DNA of 64,000 bases from Pelagibacterales bacterium SAG-MED38 (lineage in GTDB: Bacteria; Pseudomonadota; Alphaproteobacteria; Pelagibacterales; Pelagibacteraceae). The position numbers and the translations under genes were made by a program. This document shows positions 28,900-37,575 of this stretch, in pieces; the stretch's first letter is position 1, and each line of letters starts with the position of its first letter. The stretch is taken from NCBI GenBank assembly GCA_014653585.1, contig JACWEH010000003.1, positions 22,051 through 86,050 on the forward strand. Reading direction: 5' to 3'. Under the pieces are notes generated by a model. The model ran no database searches and was not told the origin of the DNA. It saw only the letters and a program-made list of their open reading frames with translations.

Positions 28900-30356
28900 A
28901 CCTAAATCGAAGCTTCAAAGATTTTAAGTTTCGACACAGAAGCAATAAAAATCAAATCATATATACTTCAAAAAAAATTAAAGAAGATGAAGAAATTTTA
29001 AATTTAATAGATAATTTTTTAAATGAAAAAAATAGCTTTATATTTGAGTCAGTAGAGAAAGGTAAGATCAAAGGAAGATATACTATATTTGGTAAAAATC
29101 CTGATAGGATATGGGAATTTAGAAATAAAGATTCTTATTTAATTCAAAACGATAAGAAAATTAAACTTAAAGATAAACCTGAAAACCTGATTGAGAAAAT
29201 AATTGAGGAATTTAAATTTGAAACTCCTAAAAAATTACCAAACCTTTGTTCTTTAATTTCAGGATATTTCTCTTATGATTCTATAAGATATATAGAGAAA
29301 ATTCCGAATAATTGTAAGGATGATCTGAATATACCTGATGTAAGACTTCTGCGACCGAGAACACTTATAATTCACGATAATTTAAAAAAAGAGATATTCT
29401 TTATTACAAATATATACAAAGACGAAAAAATTAGAGACTATCAAAAAAAATATGACGAGATAAGATCAGATCTTTATAGATTGCTAATTCAATCATCAAT
29501 TAAAAATATAGATAATAGAAAACAATTAAAATCAAATAATATTAAAGTTAAATCAAATACTTCCAAAAATAAATTCTTAAAGATGGTCAATAAAGCAAAA
29601 AAATATATAAAATTGGGAGATATATTTCAGGTAGTTTTAAGTCAAAGATTTGAAGCTAAGTTAACAAAAAAACCAATTGATATTTATAAAAAACTTAGAG
29701 TGACTAATCCATCGCCTTTTATGTTTTTTTTCAATTTCAGTGACTTCCAAATTATTGGTGCAAGCCCAGAAATACTAGTGAGACTAAGGGATAATAAAAT
29801 TACTGTAAGACCAATTGCTGGGACAAGACCAAGGGGCAAAACATTAAAGGAGGATCGTTTTTATGAAAAAGATCTTCTTAATGATAAAAAGGAGCTTTCA
29901 GAGCATTTAATGTTATTAGATTTAGGAAGAAATGACGCTGGTAAAGTTTCAAAAATTAATACGGTAAAAGTGACTGAGAGTTTTATTATTGAGAGATATT
30001 CACATGTGATGCACATAGTATCAAATGTCATCGGTGATTATAATAAGAAATTTTCAAAGTTTAAATCACTTCTGGCTGGTTTCCCTGCAGGAACTGTTTC
30101 TGGGGCACCAAAAATTAGAGCTATGGAAATAATTGATGAATTAGAAACAACTAAAAGAAAAGTTTATGCTGGTGGTATTGGTTATTTTTCAGCAAATGGA
30201 GAATTTGATACATGTATAGCTTTAAGAACAGCTGTTGCTAAAAAAGATAAATTTTATGTTCAAGCTGGCGCTGGAATTGTTGCTGATAGCAAACCTTTAA
30301 AAGAGTATGAAGAAACTGTAAATAAGGCAAAAGCTTTAATTAATGCTTTAAAATGA
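28896..30356 (+). CDS. trpE: Anthranilate synthase component I
   Basis: TrpE converts chorismate to anthranilate using ammonia from TrpG. The 486-residue protein has the N-terminal Anth_synt_I_N domain and the chorismate-binding domain with GDIFQVVLSQRFE, PSPFMFFFNF, GASPEILVR, PIAGTRPRG, GRNDAGKV and the C-terminal AGAGIVADSKPLKEYEET. The start codon overlaps the upstream gene's stop by four bases, so there is no room for a leader peptide or attenuator directly in front of it. First gene of trpEGDC. Confidence 0.97.
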   Translation: MNLNRSFKDFKFRHRSNKNQIIYTSKKIKEDEEILNLIDNFLNEKNSFIFESVEKGKIKGRYTIFGKNPDRIWEFRNKDSYLIQNDKKIKLKDKPENLIEKIIEEFKFETPKKLPNLCSLISGYFSYDSIRYIEKIPNNCKDDLNIPDVRLLRPRTLIIHDNLKKEIFFITNIYKDEKIRDYQKKYDEIRSDLYRLLIQSSIKNIDNRKQLKSNNIKVKSNTSKNKFLKMVNKAKKYIKLGDIFQVVLSQRFEAKLTKKPIDIYKKLRVTNPSPFMFFFNFSDFQIIGASPEILVRLRDNKITVRPIAGTRPRGKTLKEDRFYEKDLLNDKKELSEHLMLLDLGRNDAGKVSKINTVKVTESFIIERYSHVMHIVSNVIGDYNKKFSKFKSLLAGFPAGTVSGAPKIRAMEIIDELETTKRKVYAGGIGYFSANGEFDTCIALRTAVAKKDKFYVQAGAGIVADSKPLKEYEETVNKAKALINALK

Positions 30357-30922
30357 AAAAAATAATTCTTATAGATAATTACGATAGTTTTACTTTTAAT
30401 CTTTATCATTACCTATCTTCATTAAAAGTAAATGTAGATGTAATTAGAAACGATCAAATTACATCCAATAAGATATTAAAAAAAAAATATAATAAAATCG
30501 TAATCTCACCAGGCCCAGGTAATCCTAATCAATCGGGCAATTGTTTAAAAATAGTAAAATCTTTATATAAAAAAATACCAATTCTTGGTGTTTGTCTTGG
30601 TCATCAAATTATAGGACAGGTATTTGGTTCCAAAATTGTTCAAGCCAAAAAACTAATGCATGGTAAAACAAGTAAAATTATCTCAAAAAAAGTAGGGATT
30701 TTAAAAAATCTTCCAAAATCATTTGAAGCTACAAGGTATCACAGTTTAATAATTGATAAAAAATCACTATCAAAAGATCTTGATATCACAGCCGAGAGTA
30801 AAGATGGTTTAGTTATGGGTGTTCAACATAAAAAATATGATGTTCATGGAGTGCAATTTCACCCCGAAAGTATTAAAACTAAATTAGGTATTAAAATTTT
30901 AAAAAATTTTATTAGAATTTAA
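30353..30922 (+). CDS. trpG: Anthranilate synthase component II (glutamine amidotransferase)
   Basis: TrpG supplies ammonia from glutamine to TrpE. The 189-residue class I amidotransferase has IDNYDSFTFNLYHYL at the start, SPGPGNP, nucleophile cysteine in GVCLGHQ, and the catalytic His-Glu in VQFHPESI. The ATG overlaps the trpE stop by four bases. It may also serve folate synthesis as PabA in an organism this streamlined, but no pabB lies nearby to test that. Confidence 0.96.
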   Translation: MKKIILIDNYDSFTFNLYHYLSSLKVNVDVIRNDQITSNKILKKKYNKIVISPGPGNPNQSGNCLKIVKSLYKKIPILGVCLGHQIIGQVFGSKIVQAKKLMHGKTSKIISKKVGILKNLPKSFEATRYHSLIIDKKSLSKDLDITAESKDGLVMGVQHKKYDVHGVQFHPESIKTKLGIKILKNFIRI

Positions 30923-30927
30923 GATCA

Positions 30928-31920
30928 ATGAAAGAATTCATAGATAAAATTAAAAATAAAGAAGACCTCTCTTTTGAAGAAAGTAAGGCAGCTTTTGAAT
31001 TATTAATGGAAGGCAAAGCTGAAGACCAAGAAATATTTGATTTTTTAACACATTTATCAGTTAAAGGTGAAGCTTCCGGGGAAATAGCCGGCGGGGTTTT
31101 TGTGCTTAGAAATAAATCCAAAAGGGTAAATGTGGAAAATTGTGTTGATACATGTGGCACTGGTGGAGATGGTATGAATACGCTTAATATATCAACAGCC
31201 GCTGCGTTGTTGCTTGCAAGCATGGGTGTTAAAGTAGCTAAACATGGTAATAAAGCAGTATCTTCTAAATGTGGATCCGGTGATGTATTAGAGGCTTTGA
31301 ATATAAAAATAAGTCTGGAACCAAAAGAAATCGAAGATCAAATAGATAAAAATAATTTTGGTTTCATGTTTGCTCCTAATTATCATTCTGCTATGAAGTT
31401 TGTTGGTCCAACCAGAAAAAAAATTGGAAAAAGAACAATATTTAATATGATCGGACCGTTAAGCAGCCCTGCTTTAGTAAAAAGACAGGTAGTTGGGGTC
31501 TTTGATAAAAAACTTTTAAGAATATTTGCAAATGCTTTAGATAGCTTAGAAATTAAATTTGCATGGATTGTAAATAGCGAAGATGGCTTAGATGAAATTT
31601 CGCCATATGCTAAAACAAATGTTATTCAATTAAAAGATAATAAAATTTCTGAAATTATTATTGATCCAAAAGAATTAAAAATTAATGCAGATAAATTTAA
31701 AAATCTTGTTGGAGATGATGCAAAATTCAATGCAGAAAAAATGATTAATATATTTAAAGGTGAGGATAACGATTTTTCTAAAGCAGTATGTCTAAATGCT
31801 GCAGCTGGATTAATTGTAAATGAAAATCATGAAGATTTTACAGAAGCGTATAAAAATGCAAGAGAGCATATTTTATCAAATAAAGTTATCAAACATTTAG
31901 AAAAAATTCAAAATGCCTGA
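30928..31920 (+). CDS. trpD: Anthranilate phosphoribosyltransferase
   Basis: TrpD transfers phosphoribosyl from PRPP to anthranilate. It has 330 residues with the PRPP-binding DTCGTGGDGMNTLNIST, the KHGNKAVSSKCGSGDVLEAL block, FMFAPNYHSAMK and the later FNMIGPLSSPA. The length is normal. It lies five bases after trpG, and its stop overlaps trpC by eight bases. Part of the trpEGDC run; trpF, trpB and trpA are outside the window. Confidence 0.97.
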   Translation: MKEFIDKIKNKEDLSFEESKAAFELLMEGKAEDQEIFDFLTHLSVKGEASGEIAGGVFVLRNKSKRVNVENCVDTCGTGGDGMNTLNISTAAALLLASMGVKVAKHGNKAVSSKCGSGDVLEALNIKISLEPKEIEDQIDKNNFGFMFAPNYHSAMKFVGPTRKKIGKRTIFNMIGPLSSPALVKRQVVGVFDKKLLRIFANALDSLEIKFAWIVNSEDGLDEISPYAKTNVIQLKDNKISEIIIDPKELKINADKFKNLVGDDAKFNAEKMINIFKGEDNDFSKAVCLNAAAGLIVNENHEDFTEAYKNAREHILSNKVIKHLEKIQNA

Positions 31921-32704
31921 AAATGTTCTTGAAAAAATAATTAAAAAGAAAATAGTTAAAATAGAAGATACTAAAAAAAGTATTTCAATAGATTCATTAA
32001 ATGAATTAATAGGGAAAAATAAAACTTTTATTAATTTTAAGGAAAATATTGAAAAAAATATTAAAGAAAATAAATTTTCTATTATTGCTGAGATCAAAAA
32101 AGCAAGTCCTTCTGCAGGTGTAATCATAGATGATTATGACCCTGTTAAAATAGCTAGTATATATCATGATAATAAAGCCACTTGTTTATCGGTCTTGACT
32201 GAGGAAGATTTTTTTTTAGGAGATTTAATACATATAAGTCAAATTAAACAAAATATTAATTTACCAATTCTTTGTAAGGACTTTTTTGTAGATAAATTTC
32301 AAATTCCATTAGCAAAAAGTAATGGAGCAGATGCAATATTAATTATATTAGCTGGTGTAAGTGAAAGCCTTGCGAATGAGTTATATGAAGAAGCACTTAA
32401 ATTTAATATGTCTGTGATAGTTGAGGTGCATACAGTTGAGGAAGCAAAACAAGCTTTAAAATTTAAAGAAGCATTAATTGGTATCAATAATAGGAACTTA
32501 AAAACTCTTAAAACTGATATAAATACAACCTTTGATATTCACGATGTTTTAGTTAATCATAAAGGTCCTTTAATTTCTGAAAGCGGAATTAAGACAAAAG
32601 ATGAACTACTAGAACTCTCAAATAAAACCTCTATTAAAACTTTTCTAATTGGTGAATCACTCTTAAAGAATTTAAAGAATAATTCTATTTTTTCTGTTCT
32701 TTAG
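31913..32704 (+). CDS. trpC: Indole-3-glycerol phosphate synthase
   Basis: TrpC closes the indole ring of carboxyphenylamino-deoxyribulose phosphate. It is a 263-residue TIM barrel: IIAEIKKASPSAGVI, CLSVLTEEDFFLG, LPILCKDFFVDKFQI, GADAILIIL, VEVHTVEEAKQAL, IGINNRNLKTL and ISESGIKTKDEL. It is not fused to trpF. It is the last trp gene; lexA follows after 88 bases. The molybdopterin genes moaC and moeA that often follow trpC in relatives are absent. Confidence 0.97.
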   Translation: MPENVLEKIIKKKIVKIEDTKKSISIDSLNELIGKNKTFINFKENIEKNIKENKFSIIAEIKKASPSAGVIIDDYDPVKIASIYHDNKATCLSVLTEEDFFLGDLIHISQIKQNINLPILCKDFFVDKFQIPLAKSNGADAILIILAGVSESLANELYEEALKFNMSVIVEVHTVEEAKQALKFKEALIGINNRNLKTLKTDINTTFDIHDVLVNHKGPLISESGIKTKDELLELSNKTSIKTFLIGESLLKNLKNNSIFSVL

Positions 32705-32715
32705 TCAAATAGTTC

Positions 32716-32735
32716 GCTATTTTGTTAGCTTTTTT
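32716..32735 (+). terminator. Weak candidate terminator after trpC
   Basis: GCTA (32716-32719) and TAGC (32726-32729) can pair across a six-base loop and are followed by six T. A 4-base stem is very short, so this may only be a pause site. The position, 11 bases after the trpC stop and before the lexA SOS box, is what makes it worth noting. Confidence 0.25.
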
Positions 32736-32753
32736 ACTATTGTGAATTAAAGA

Positions 32754-32768
32754 GAACTTTTGTAGAAC
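32754..32768 (-). promoter_or_regulatory. SOS box (LexA operator) upstream of lexA
   Basis: GAAC (32754-32757), seven bases, GAAC (32765-32768) reads GTTC-N7-GTTC on the minus strand, the direct-repeat LexA operator known for alphaproteobacteria. It ends 24 bases before the lexA ATG, an ideal place for autorepression. Exact match to both half-sites and the spacer. Confidence 0.85.
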
Positions 32769-32792
32769 AGATTCTGTACGATATTTGTTCTT

Positions 32793-33470
32793 ATGCTAAC
32801 AAAAAAACAAAAAAACCTGCTTTTATTTATCAACAAGAAGTTGCGTAGTTCTGGTGTTTCTCCATCTTATGAAGAAATGAAAGCTTCATTAAACCTTAAA
32901 TCTAAGTCAGGAATTCATAGACTTATAAGTGCATTAGAGGAAAGAGGTTTTATTAAACGACTTGCTCATAAAGCAAGAGCATTAGAAGTAATTAAATTGC
33001 CAGAAACAGCTTCTGCAAACGACATTTATAACAGTTTTTCACCGAGCGTTATTAAAGGTGGTTTAGATGAGGAAAATTTATCTTCAGATGATGCAGAAGT
33101 GCCAGTTTTAGGAAAAATTGCTGCGGGGACACCTGTTGAAGCTATTCAAAATGAGGTTTCAAGAATACCTTTGCCAAGTAATTTAGAGAAAAATGGAGAT
33201 TATTTTGGTTTAAAAGTTCAAGGAGACTCGATGATTGAAGCAGGAATTCATGAGGGTGATACAGTAATCATTAAAAGAACCGATACAGCTGATAATGGAA
33301 AAATTGTTGTTGCTCTAATTGATGAGCATGAAGCAATGTTAAAAAGAATTAGAAAAAAAGGAAAAGTTGTTGCTTTAGAAAGTGCCAACAAAAATTACGA
33401 AACTAAAATATTTGGTCCTGATAGAGTAAAAGTTCAGGGTGTATTAGTATCTTTATATAGAAACTTCTAA
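32793..33470 (+). CDS. lexA: LexA SOS repressor
   Basis: LexA represses DNA-damage genes until RecA-stimulated self-cleavage. The 225-residue protein has an N-terminal winged helix (about 1-65; [21 protein letters not shown]) and a C-terminal S24 peptidase domain. The cleavage site is A111-G112 ([11 protein letters not shown]), catalytic serine S146 in GDSMIEAGI, and lysine K184 in AMLKRI. A GTTC-N7-GTTC operator lies 24 bases before the ATG, indicating autoregulation. No obvious Shine-Dalgarno is seen. gltX follows 22 bases downstream and may be partly co-transcribed. Confidence 0.96.
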   Translation: MLTKKQKNLLLFINKKLRSSGVSPSYEEMKASLNLKSKSGIHRLISALEERGFIKRLAHKARALEVIKLPETASANDIYNSFSPSVIKGGLDEENLSSDDAEVPVLGKIAAGTPVEAIQNEVSRIPLPSNLEKNGDYFGLKVQGDSMIEAGIHEGDTVIIKRTDTADNGKIVVALIDEHEAMLKRIRKKGKVVALESANKNYETKIFGPDRVKVQGVLVSLYRNF

Positions 33471-33492
33471 AAAAATAGTCTAAACCATTTTA

Positions 33493-34890
33493 ATGAAAAA
33501 AGTAGCAACTAGATTTGCTCCCTCACCTACTGGTGCATTGCATATTGGTGGTGTTAGAACAGCTTTATTTAATTGGTTATACTCCAAAAATAATAATGGC
33601 AAATTTTATTTGAGGGTGGAAGACACAGATAAAGAGAGATCTAAAGATGAATATAAAGAGCAAATAATACAATCACTAAAATGGATTGGTATCAATTATG
33701 ATGGAGAAGAATATATTCAATCAGAGAAAGTAGACGATCATATAAAAGTTGTAAATGAGCTTCTTAAGAATGGTCATGCATATAAATGTTATTGTTCAAG
33801 TGAGGAAATAGAGGAACAAAAAAAAAGAGCTAGACAAAAAAAGATTCCCTATATTTATGATAGAAAATGGAGAGACAAAAAAGAATCTGATGCTCCTAAA
33901 GATATTAATCCTGTCATTAGATTTAAAAGTCAGATTAATGGAACATCGGTATTGAAAGATTTGGTTCAAGGTGATGTCGAAATAGAAAATAATACTATTG
34001 AAGATTTTATTATCTTAAGAAATGACGGGACTCCTACATATAATTTGTCAGCATCCGTAGACGATCACCAAATGAACATGACACATATTATTAGAGGTGA
34101 TGATCATAAAATAAACACCTTCAAACAAATACAAATTTATCAAGCTATGAAATGGGAATTACCCTCATTTGCTCACATACCATTGATACATACAATAGAA
34201 GGAAAGAAACTATCAAAACGAGATCAGGCGTCTACATTAGATGATTATTCCAAAATAGGCATCATGCCAGATGCCCTTCGAAATTATCTTTTAAGACTAG
34301 GCTGGTCTTACAAAGATAAGGAAATATTTACATTAGAGGAAAGTATAAAATTTTTTAATTTAGAAGGTATCGGTAAATCTCCCTCTAAACTTGATATGAG
34401 TAGAATTTTATCAATGAACGAACATTATATTAAGAACATTAATGAAAATGATTTATTCACTCAATTAACTGAATATTGCAAATTACACAAAAGTGAAATT
34501 CAATCAGATAAAAAAGATAAGATTAAAAAATCTCTTACTTTCTTGAAAAATAAAGCAAAAACGTTAGGGGATATATTTAATAATGGTCAATATATTATAA
34601 AAGATGAGGTCGATTTTAATAAGGATGATCTTAAATTGATTGATGATAAAGCAAGAAAAGTGATTTCTGATTTTAATGATCAATTTGAGAAAATAGACCT
34701 GCCTTCTAGAGAAATTTTAGAACCAATAGTAAATGAGCTTATAAAATCACATGACACAAATTTTAAGGGAGTTGGACAACCATTAAGAATTGCTTTAACA
34801 GGTTCAAAATTTGGACCTGGTATTTATGATATAATTTTATCCTTGGGAAAAGAAGAAGTTCAAAAACGATTAGGTGCTAAGATAGCTTGA
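33493..34890 (+). CDS. gltX: Glutamyl-tRNA synthetase
   Basis: GltX charges tRNA-Glu (and possibly tRNA-Gln if Gat amidotransferase is used). The 465-residue class I enzyme has the HIGH-type motif in RFAPSPTGALHIGGVRTALF and the KMSKS equivalent KKLSKRDQ. The C-terminal anticodon-binding helical domain follows. The last 21 bases overlap the convergent lpxB gene. In relatives gltA often follows gltX here; it is absent. Confidence 0.97.
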   Translation: MKKVATRFAPSPTGALHIGGVRTALFNWLYSKNNNGKFYLRVEDTDKERSKDEYKEQIIQSLKWIGINYDGEEYIQSEKVDDHIKVVNELLKNGHAYKCYCSSEEIEEQKKRARQKKIPYIYDRKWRDKKESDAPKDINPVIRFKSQINGTSVLKDLVQGDVEIENNTIEDFIILRNDGTPTYNLSASVDDHQMNMTHIIRGDDHKINTFKQIQIYQAMKWELPSFAHIPLIHTIEGKKLSKRDQASTLDDYSKIGIMPDALRNYLLRLGWSYKDKEIFTLEESIKFFNLEGIGKSPSKLDMSRILSMNEHYIKNINENDLFTQLTEYCKLHKSEIQSDKKDKIKKSLTFLKNKAKTLGDIFNNGQYIIKDEVDFNKDDLKLIDDKARKVISDFNDQFEKIDLPSREILEPIVNELIKSHDTNFKGVGQPLRIALTGSKFGPGIYDIILSLGKEEVQKRLGAKIA

Positions 34891-36006
34891 AACTACTGAT
34901 GAAGCCTCTGAAGATGAAGAAGTTTTAGATCTAATTTCATTTAAAGTATTATTTATATCAGAGATTTGTTTTTTCATAAGTTCTGGGTTTCTTAAAAAAT
35001 AAACCACAGATCTAAAAATTTCTTTTGAATTACATTCTTTTTGAATTAATTCAGGGATTATTTCTTTTTGATTAATAATATTAATTATATTTGCAAATTT
35101 GGTCTTAACTAAAAACTTTATAATAAAAAAATTAATAAAATTCATTTTATAAATTATTATAGATGGAACTTTAGCATTACAGATTTCAAGTGAAACGGTT
35201 CCAGATTTCACTACAGCAAATATTGATTTTGATAATATTTGTGATTTTATAGTTTCGTCTGATATTACTTCAATATTGTTAAAGTTTGTTTTTTTAATCT
35301 CATCTTTTATTAAATCTTTATTTTGATCAGTTGCATGAAAAAAAAAATTATATTCATTAAATTTTTCATTCATTAATTTTATAAAATCTAATAAAATTGG
35401 TAAAAGAATATTTGTTTCGGATGTTCGGCTTCCAGCAAATACAGATATAATTTTTTTGTTCACATCAATTATATTTGATAAATTTGATTTAATATTTTTT
35501 TTATTTTCAAGTAAAGGATGACCAACAAAAGTATTTGTTATATTTTCTTTATCAAAGTATTTTTTTTCAAAATTAAATAATAATAAAACATGATCCAAAA
35601 ATTTTTTAAAATTTTTAACCCTACTTTCTCTCCATACCCATACTTGAGGTGCAACATAATGTATTGTTTTAATATTGGGATTTATACTTTTGACTTTTTC
35701 AGCAACTCTTAGGGTAAAATCTGGGCTATCTACACTAAATAAAATATCTGGGTTAAATTCAATTATTTTTTTTACAGTTTCATTTATTTTGTTTCTGATT
35801 TTAAATATATTCAAGATAACACTAGTAAAACCAATATAAGTTATTTCTTTAAGATCGTATATTGATTTGATCCCAAGCTTATTCAAATGAGAACCTCCAA
35901 CACTTAAATATTCTATATCTGAATAATTTTCTTGAAGTTTATTAATTACTGTTGAGGCTAATTTATCTCCTGAGGGTTCACCAGTTAATATAAAAATTTT
36001 TTTCAT
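34870..36006 (-). CDS. lpxB: Lipid-A-disaccharide synthase
   Basis: LpxB joins UDP-diacylglucosamine and lipid X into the lipid A disaccharide at the inner membrane. The 378-residue GT19 protein shows TGEPSGDKLASTVI at the N-terminus, SVDSPDFTLRVAEKVK, HYVAPQVWVWRESRVK, FVGHPLLE and FAGSRTSE with VKSGTVSLE. Its last gene-order partner is lpxI, which its start overlaps by four bases. The 3' end overlaps gltX by 21 bases on the opposite strand, leaving no spacer for a terminator. Confidence 0.96.
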   Translation of the reverse strand: MKKIFILTGEPSGDKLASTVINKLQENYSDIEYLSVGGSHLNKLGIKSIYDLKEITYIGFTSVILNIFKIRNKINETVKKIIEFNPDILFSVDSPDFTLRVAEKVKSINPNIKTIHYVAPQVWVWRESRVKNFKKFLDHVLLLFNFEKKYFDKENITNTFVGHPLLENKKNIKSNLSNIIDVNKKIISVFAGSRTSETNILLPILLDFIKLMNEKFNEYNFFFHATDQNKDLIKDEIKKTNFNNIEVISDETIKSQILSKSIFAVVKSGTVSLEICNAKVPSIIIYKMNFINFFIIKFLVKTKFANIINIINQKEIIPELIQKECNSKEIFRSVVYFLRNPELMKKQISDINNTLNEIRSKTSSSSEASSVVSSYLST

Positions 36007-36797
36007 TTTACAGAGATAAACATCTTATTTTTATTAGCAAAGCTGATACATTTTTTTTTATCTAAAAATACATGTTGTTTACTTTTTACAACAATGCCTT
36101 TTAATCCTGCTTTCTTGCTTTGTTTTAATGTTTTCAATCCGATAGTGGGTAAGTCAACTCTTAGGTCTTGTTTTTTTTTCGGAAATTTAACTAAAACCCC
36201 GTTGTTTTGAAATTTTTTACTTTTACTTTTTTCGAGTAATTTTTTTGTTCCGCCTTTTCCCTCAATGGAGACTATTTTTTTATTTCTGACCACTACGCCC
36301 TGACTATAATTATACTCTTTTAAACTATTTAGCGTTTTGATGGCTTTTCTAATGTCTGACTGATCCTTATTATTTGGCTTAATCTTTGAATAATTACCCT
36401 TTTTAAGAGTGAGTTCTGGATTAAATTTAAGTGAATTTTCAGTTTTTATCTGATTTTGAGCTAGTATTTTTATGATCTCTTTCAGGATTGCAGCATCCCC
36501 AAGCTTCGATGCTTTAATAATTCTTGGAATATAATAAATCCCTTTAATATCCAACTTTAACTTTGAAAAGTTTGGCTTGTTAACTTTCCCTGCAAATAAC
36601 ACTTTTTTACATCTTTTTTCCTTAAGAATTTTAATTACATTTCCAAATTGTCCTATAGATACTGAATAAGATCTACTATCTTTTTTAAATTTCTTAGATG
36701 TAGATAGATCTATTATTAGGTACTTTATTTTTCTTTTCTTGATTGTCTTAAGTATTTTATTTGGAAAATCTGTGTCACCAAAAATTAATCCTATCAT
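36003..36797 (-). CDS. lpxI: UDP-2,3-diacylglucosamine pyrophosphatase LpxI
   Basis: LpxI hydrolyses UDP-2,3-diacylglucosamine to lipid X, the step done by LpxH in gammaproteobacteria. The 264-residue protein has the LpxI layout: N-terminal IGLIFGDTDFP domain, the KKVLFAGKVNKPNF block, LGDAAILKEI, and the C-terminal DUF1009 domain with VDLPTIGLKTLKQSKKAGL and GIVVKSKQ. It lies between lpxA (one base away) and lpxB (overlap), its standard alphaproteobacterial place. Its presence makes an LpxH role for the metallophosphoesterase at 71-883 unnecessary. Confidence 0.94.
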   Translation of the reverse strand: MIGLIFGDTDFPNKILKTIKKRKIKYLIIDLSTSKKFKKDSRSYSVSIGQFGNVIKILKEKRCKKVLFAGKVNKPNFSKLKLDIKGIYYIPRIIKASKLGDAAILKEIIKILAQNQIKTENSLKFNPELTLKKGNYSKIKPNNKDQSDIRKAIKTLNSLKEYNYSQGVVVRNKKIVSIEGKGGTKKLLEKSKSKKFQNNGVLVKFPKKKQDLRVDLPTIGLKTLKQSKKAGLKGIVVKSKQHVFLDKKKCISFANKNKMFISVK

Positions 36798-36798
36798 C

Positions 36799-37575
36799 TT
36801 ATGAAAATGGGGTACAAATAGACCTTTTTTTATCTTTGGTAATAAATTCTATTACTTCTTTAACTAATGGATTTTCCTGAAATGAGCCATTTAATTTATT
36901 TATATTTTCATTAATATTTTTGGTCGCAAAAATCTCCTTATACGCCTCACTTAATCCTAAAATATCCTTATTTTCAAATTTAGCTCTTCTCAAACCTATT
37001 AAATTTAATCCTTGTAATGAATTTCTATTTCCTGTTGATAATCCATACGGAATAACATCATGCAATACTCCTGTCATTCCTCCAATCATTGCCATTTTAC
37101 CAATTCTTGTAAACTGTTGAACAGCTGAATTTCCACCTATAATTACATTATCTTCAATAATAGCATGACCTCCTAAAGGTACATTGTTTGCTATAATGAC
37201 ATTGTTACCTACCTGACAATCATGAGCTATATGAGATGAAATCATAAATAAACAATCATTTCCAATTACAGTCTTACCTCCACCACCAATTGTTCCAGGA
37301 TTTATTGTTACATATTCTCTAATTTTATTATTATCGCCAATAACTAAGCTTGTTTCTTCACCATTATATTTTAAGTCTTGAGGATCATTAATTGAAACAA
37401 ATGGATAAATCTTATTCCCTTTTCCAATTTTAGTATTACCAGTAATGCTTACATGTGATTGTATTTCTGTATTTTCTCCAATTTCTACTTGGGGACCAAT
37501 AAAAGAATATGGTCCAACTCTAACACTTGGATGAACTTTTGCATTTTTATTTATTATAGCTGTTTTATCTATCAT
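36799..37575 (-). CDS. lpxA: UDP-N-acetylglucosamine acyltransferase
   Basis: LpxA performs the first step of lipid A synthesis, 3-O-acylation of UDP-GlcNAc with hydroxyacyl-ACP. The 258-residue protein is a left-handed parallel beta helix of hexapeptide repeats from residue 8 (INKNAKVHPSVRVGPYSFI) to about 190, with the catalytic histidine in SSHIAHDCQVGNN, and a C-terminal helical region (LSEAYKEIF). The ATG overlaps the lpxD stop by four bases. Confidence 0.97.
   Translation of the reverse strand: MIDKTAIINKNAKVHPSVRVGPYSFIGPQVEIGENTEIQSHVSITGNTKIGKGNKIYPFVSINDPQDLKYNGEETSLVIGDNNKIREYVTINPGTIGGGGKTVIGNDCLFMISSHIAHDCQVGNNVIIANNVPLGGHAIIEDNVIIGGNSAVQQFTRIGKMAMIGGMTGVLHDVIPYGLSTGNRNSLQGLNLIGLRRAKFENKDILGLSEAYKEIFATKNINENINKLNGSFQENPLVKEVIEFITKDKKRSICTPFS

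Noticed and set aside
32712..32727. GTTC...GTTA upstream of lexA as a second SOS box
   Set aside because: The spacer is eight, not seven bases and the second half-site is mismatched; the exact box is at 32754-32768.
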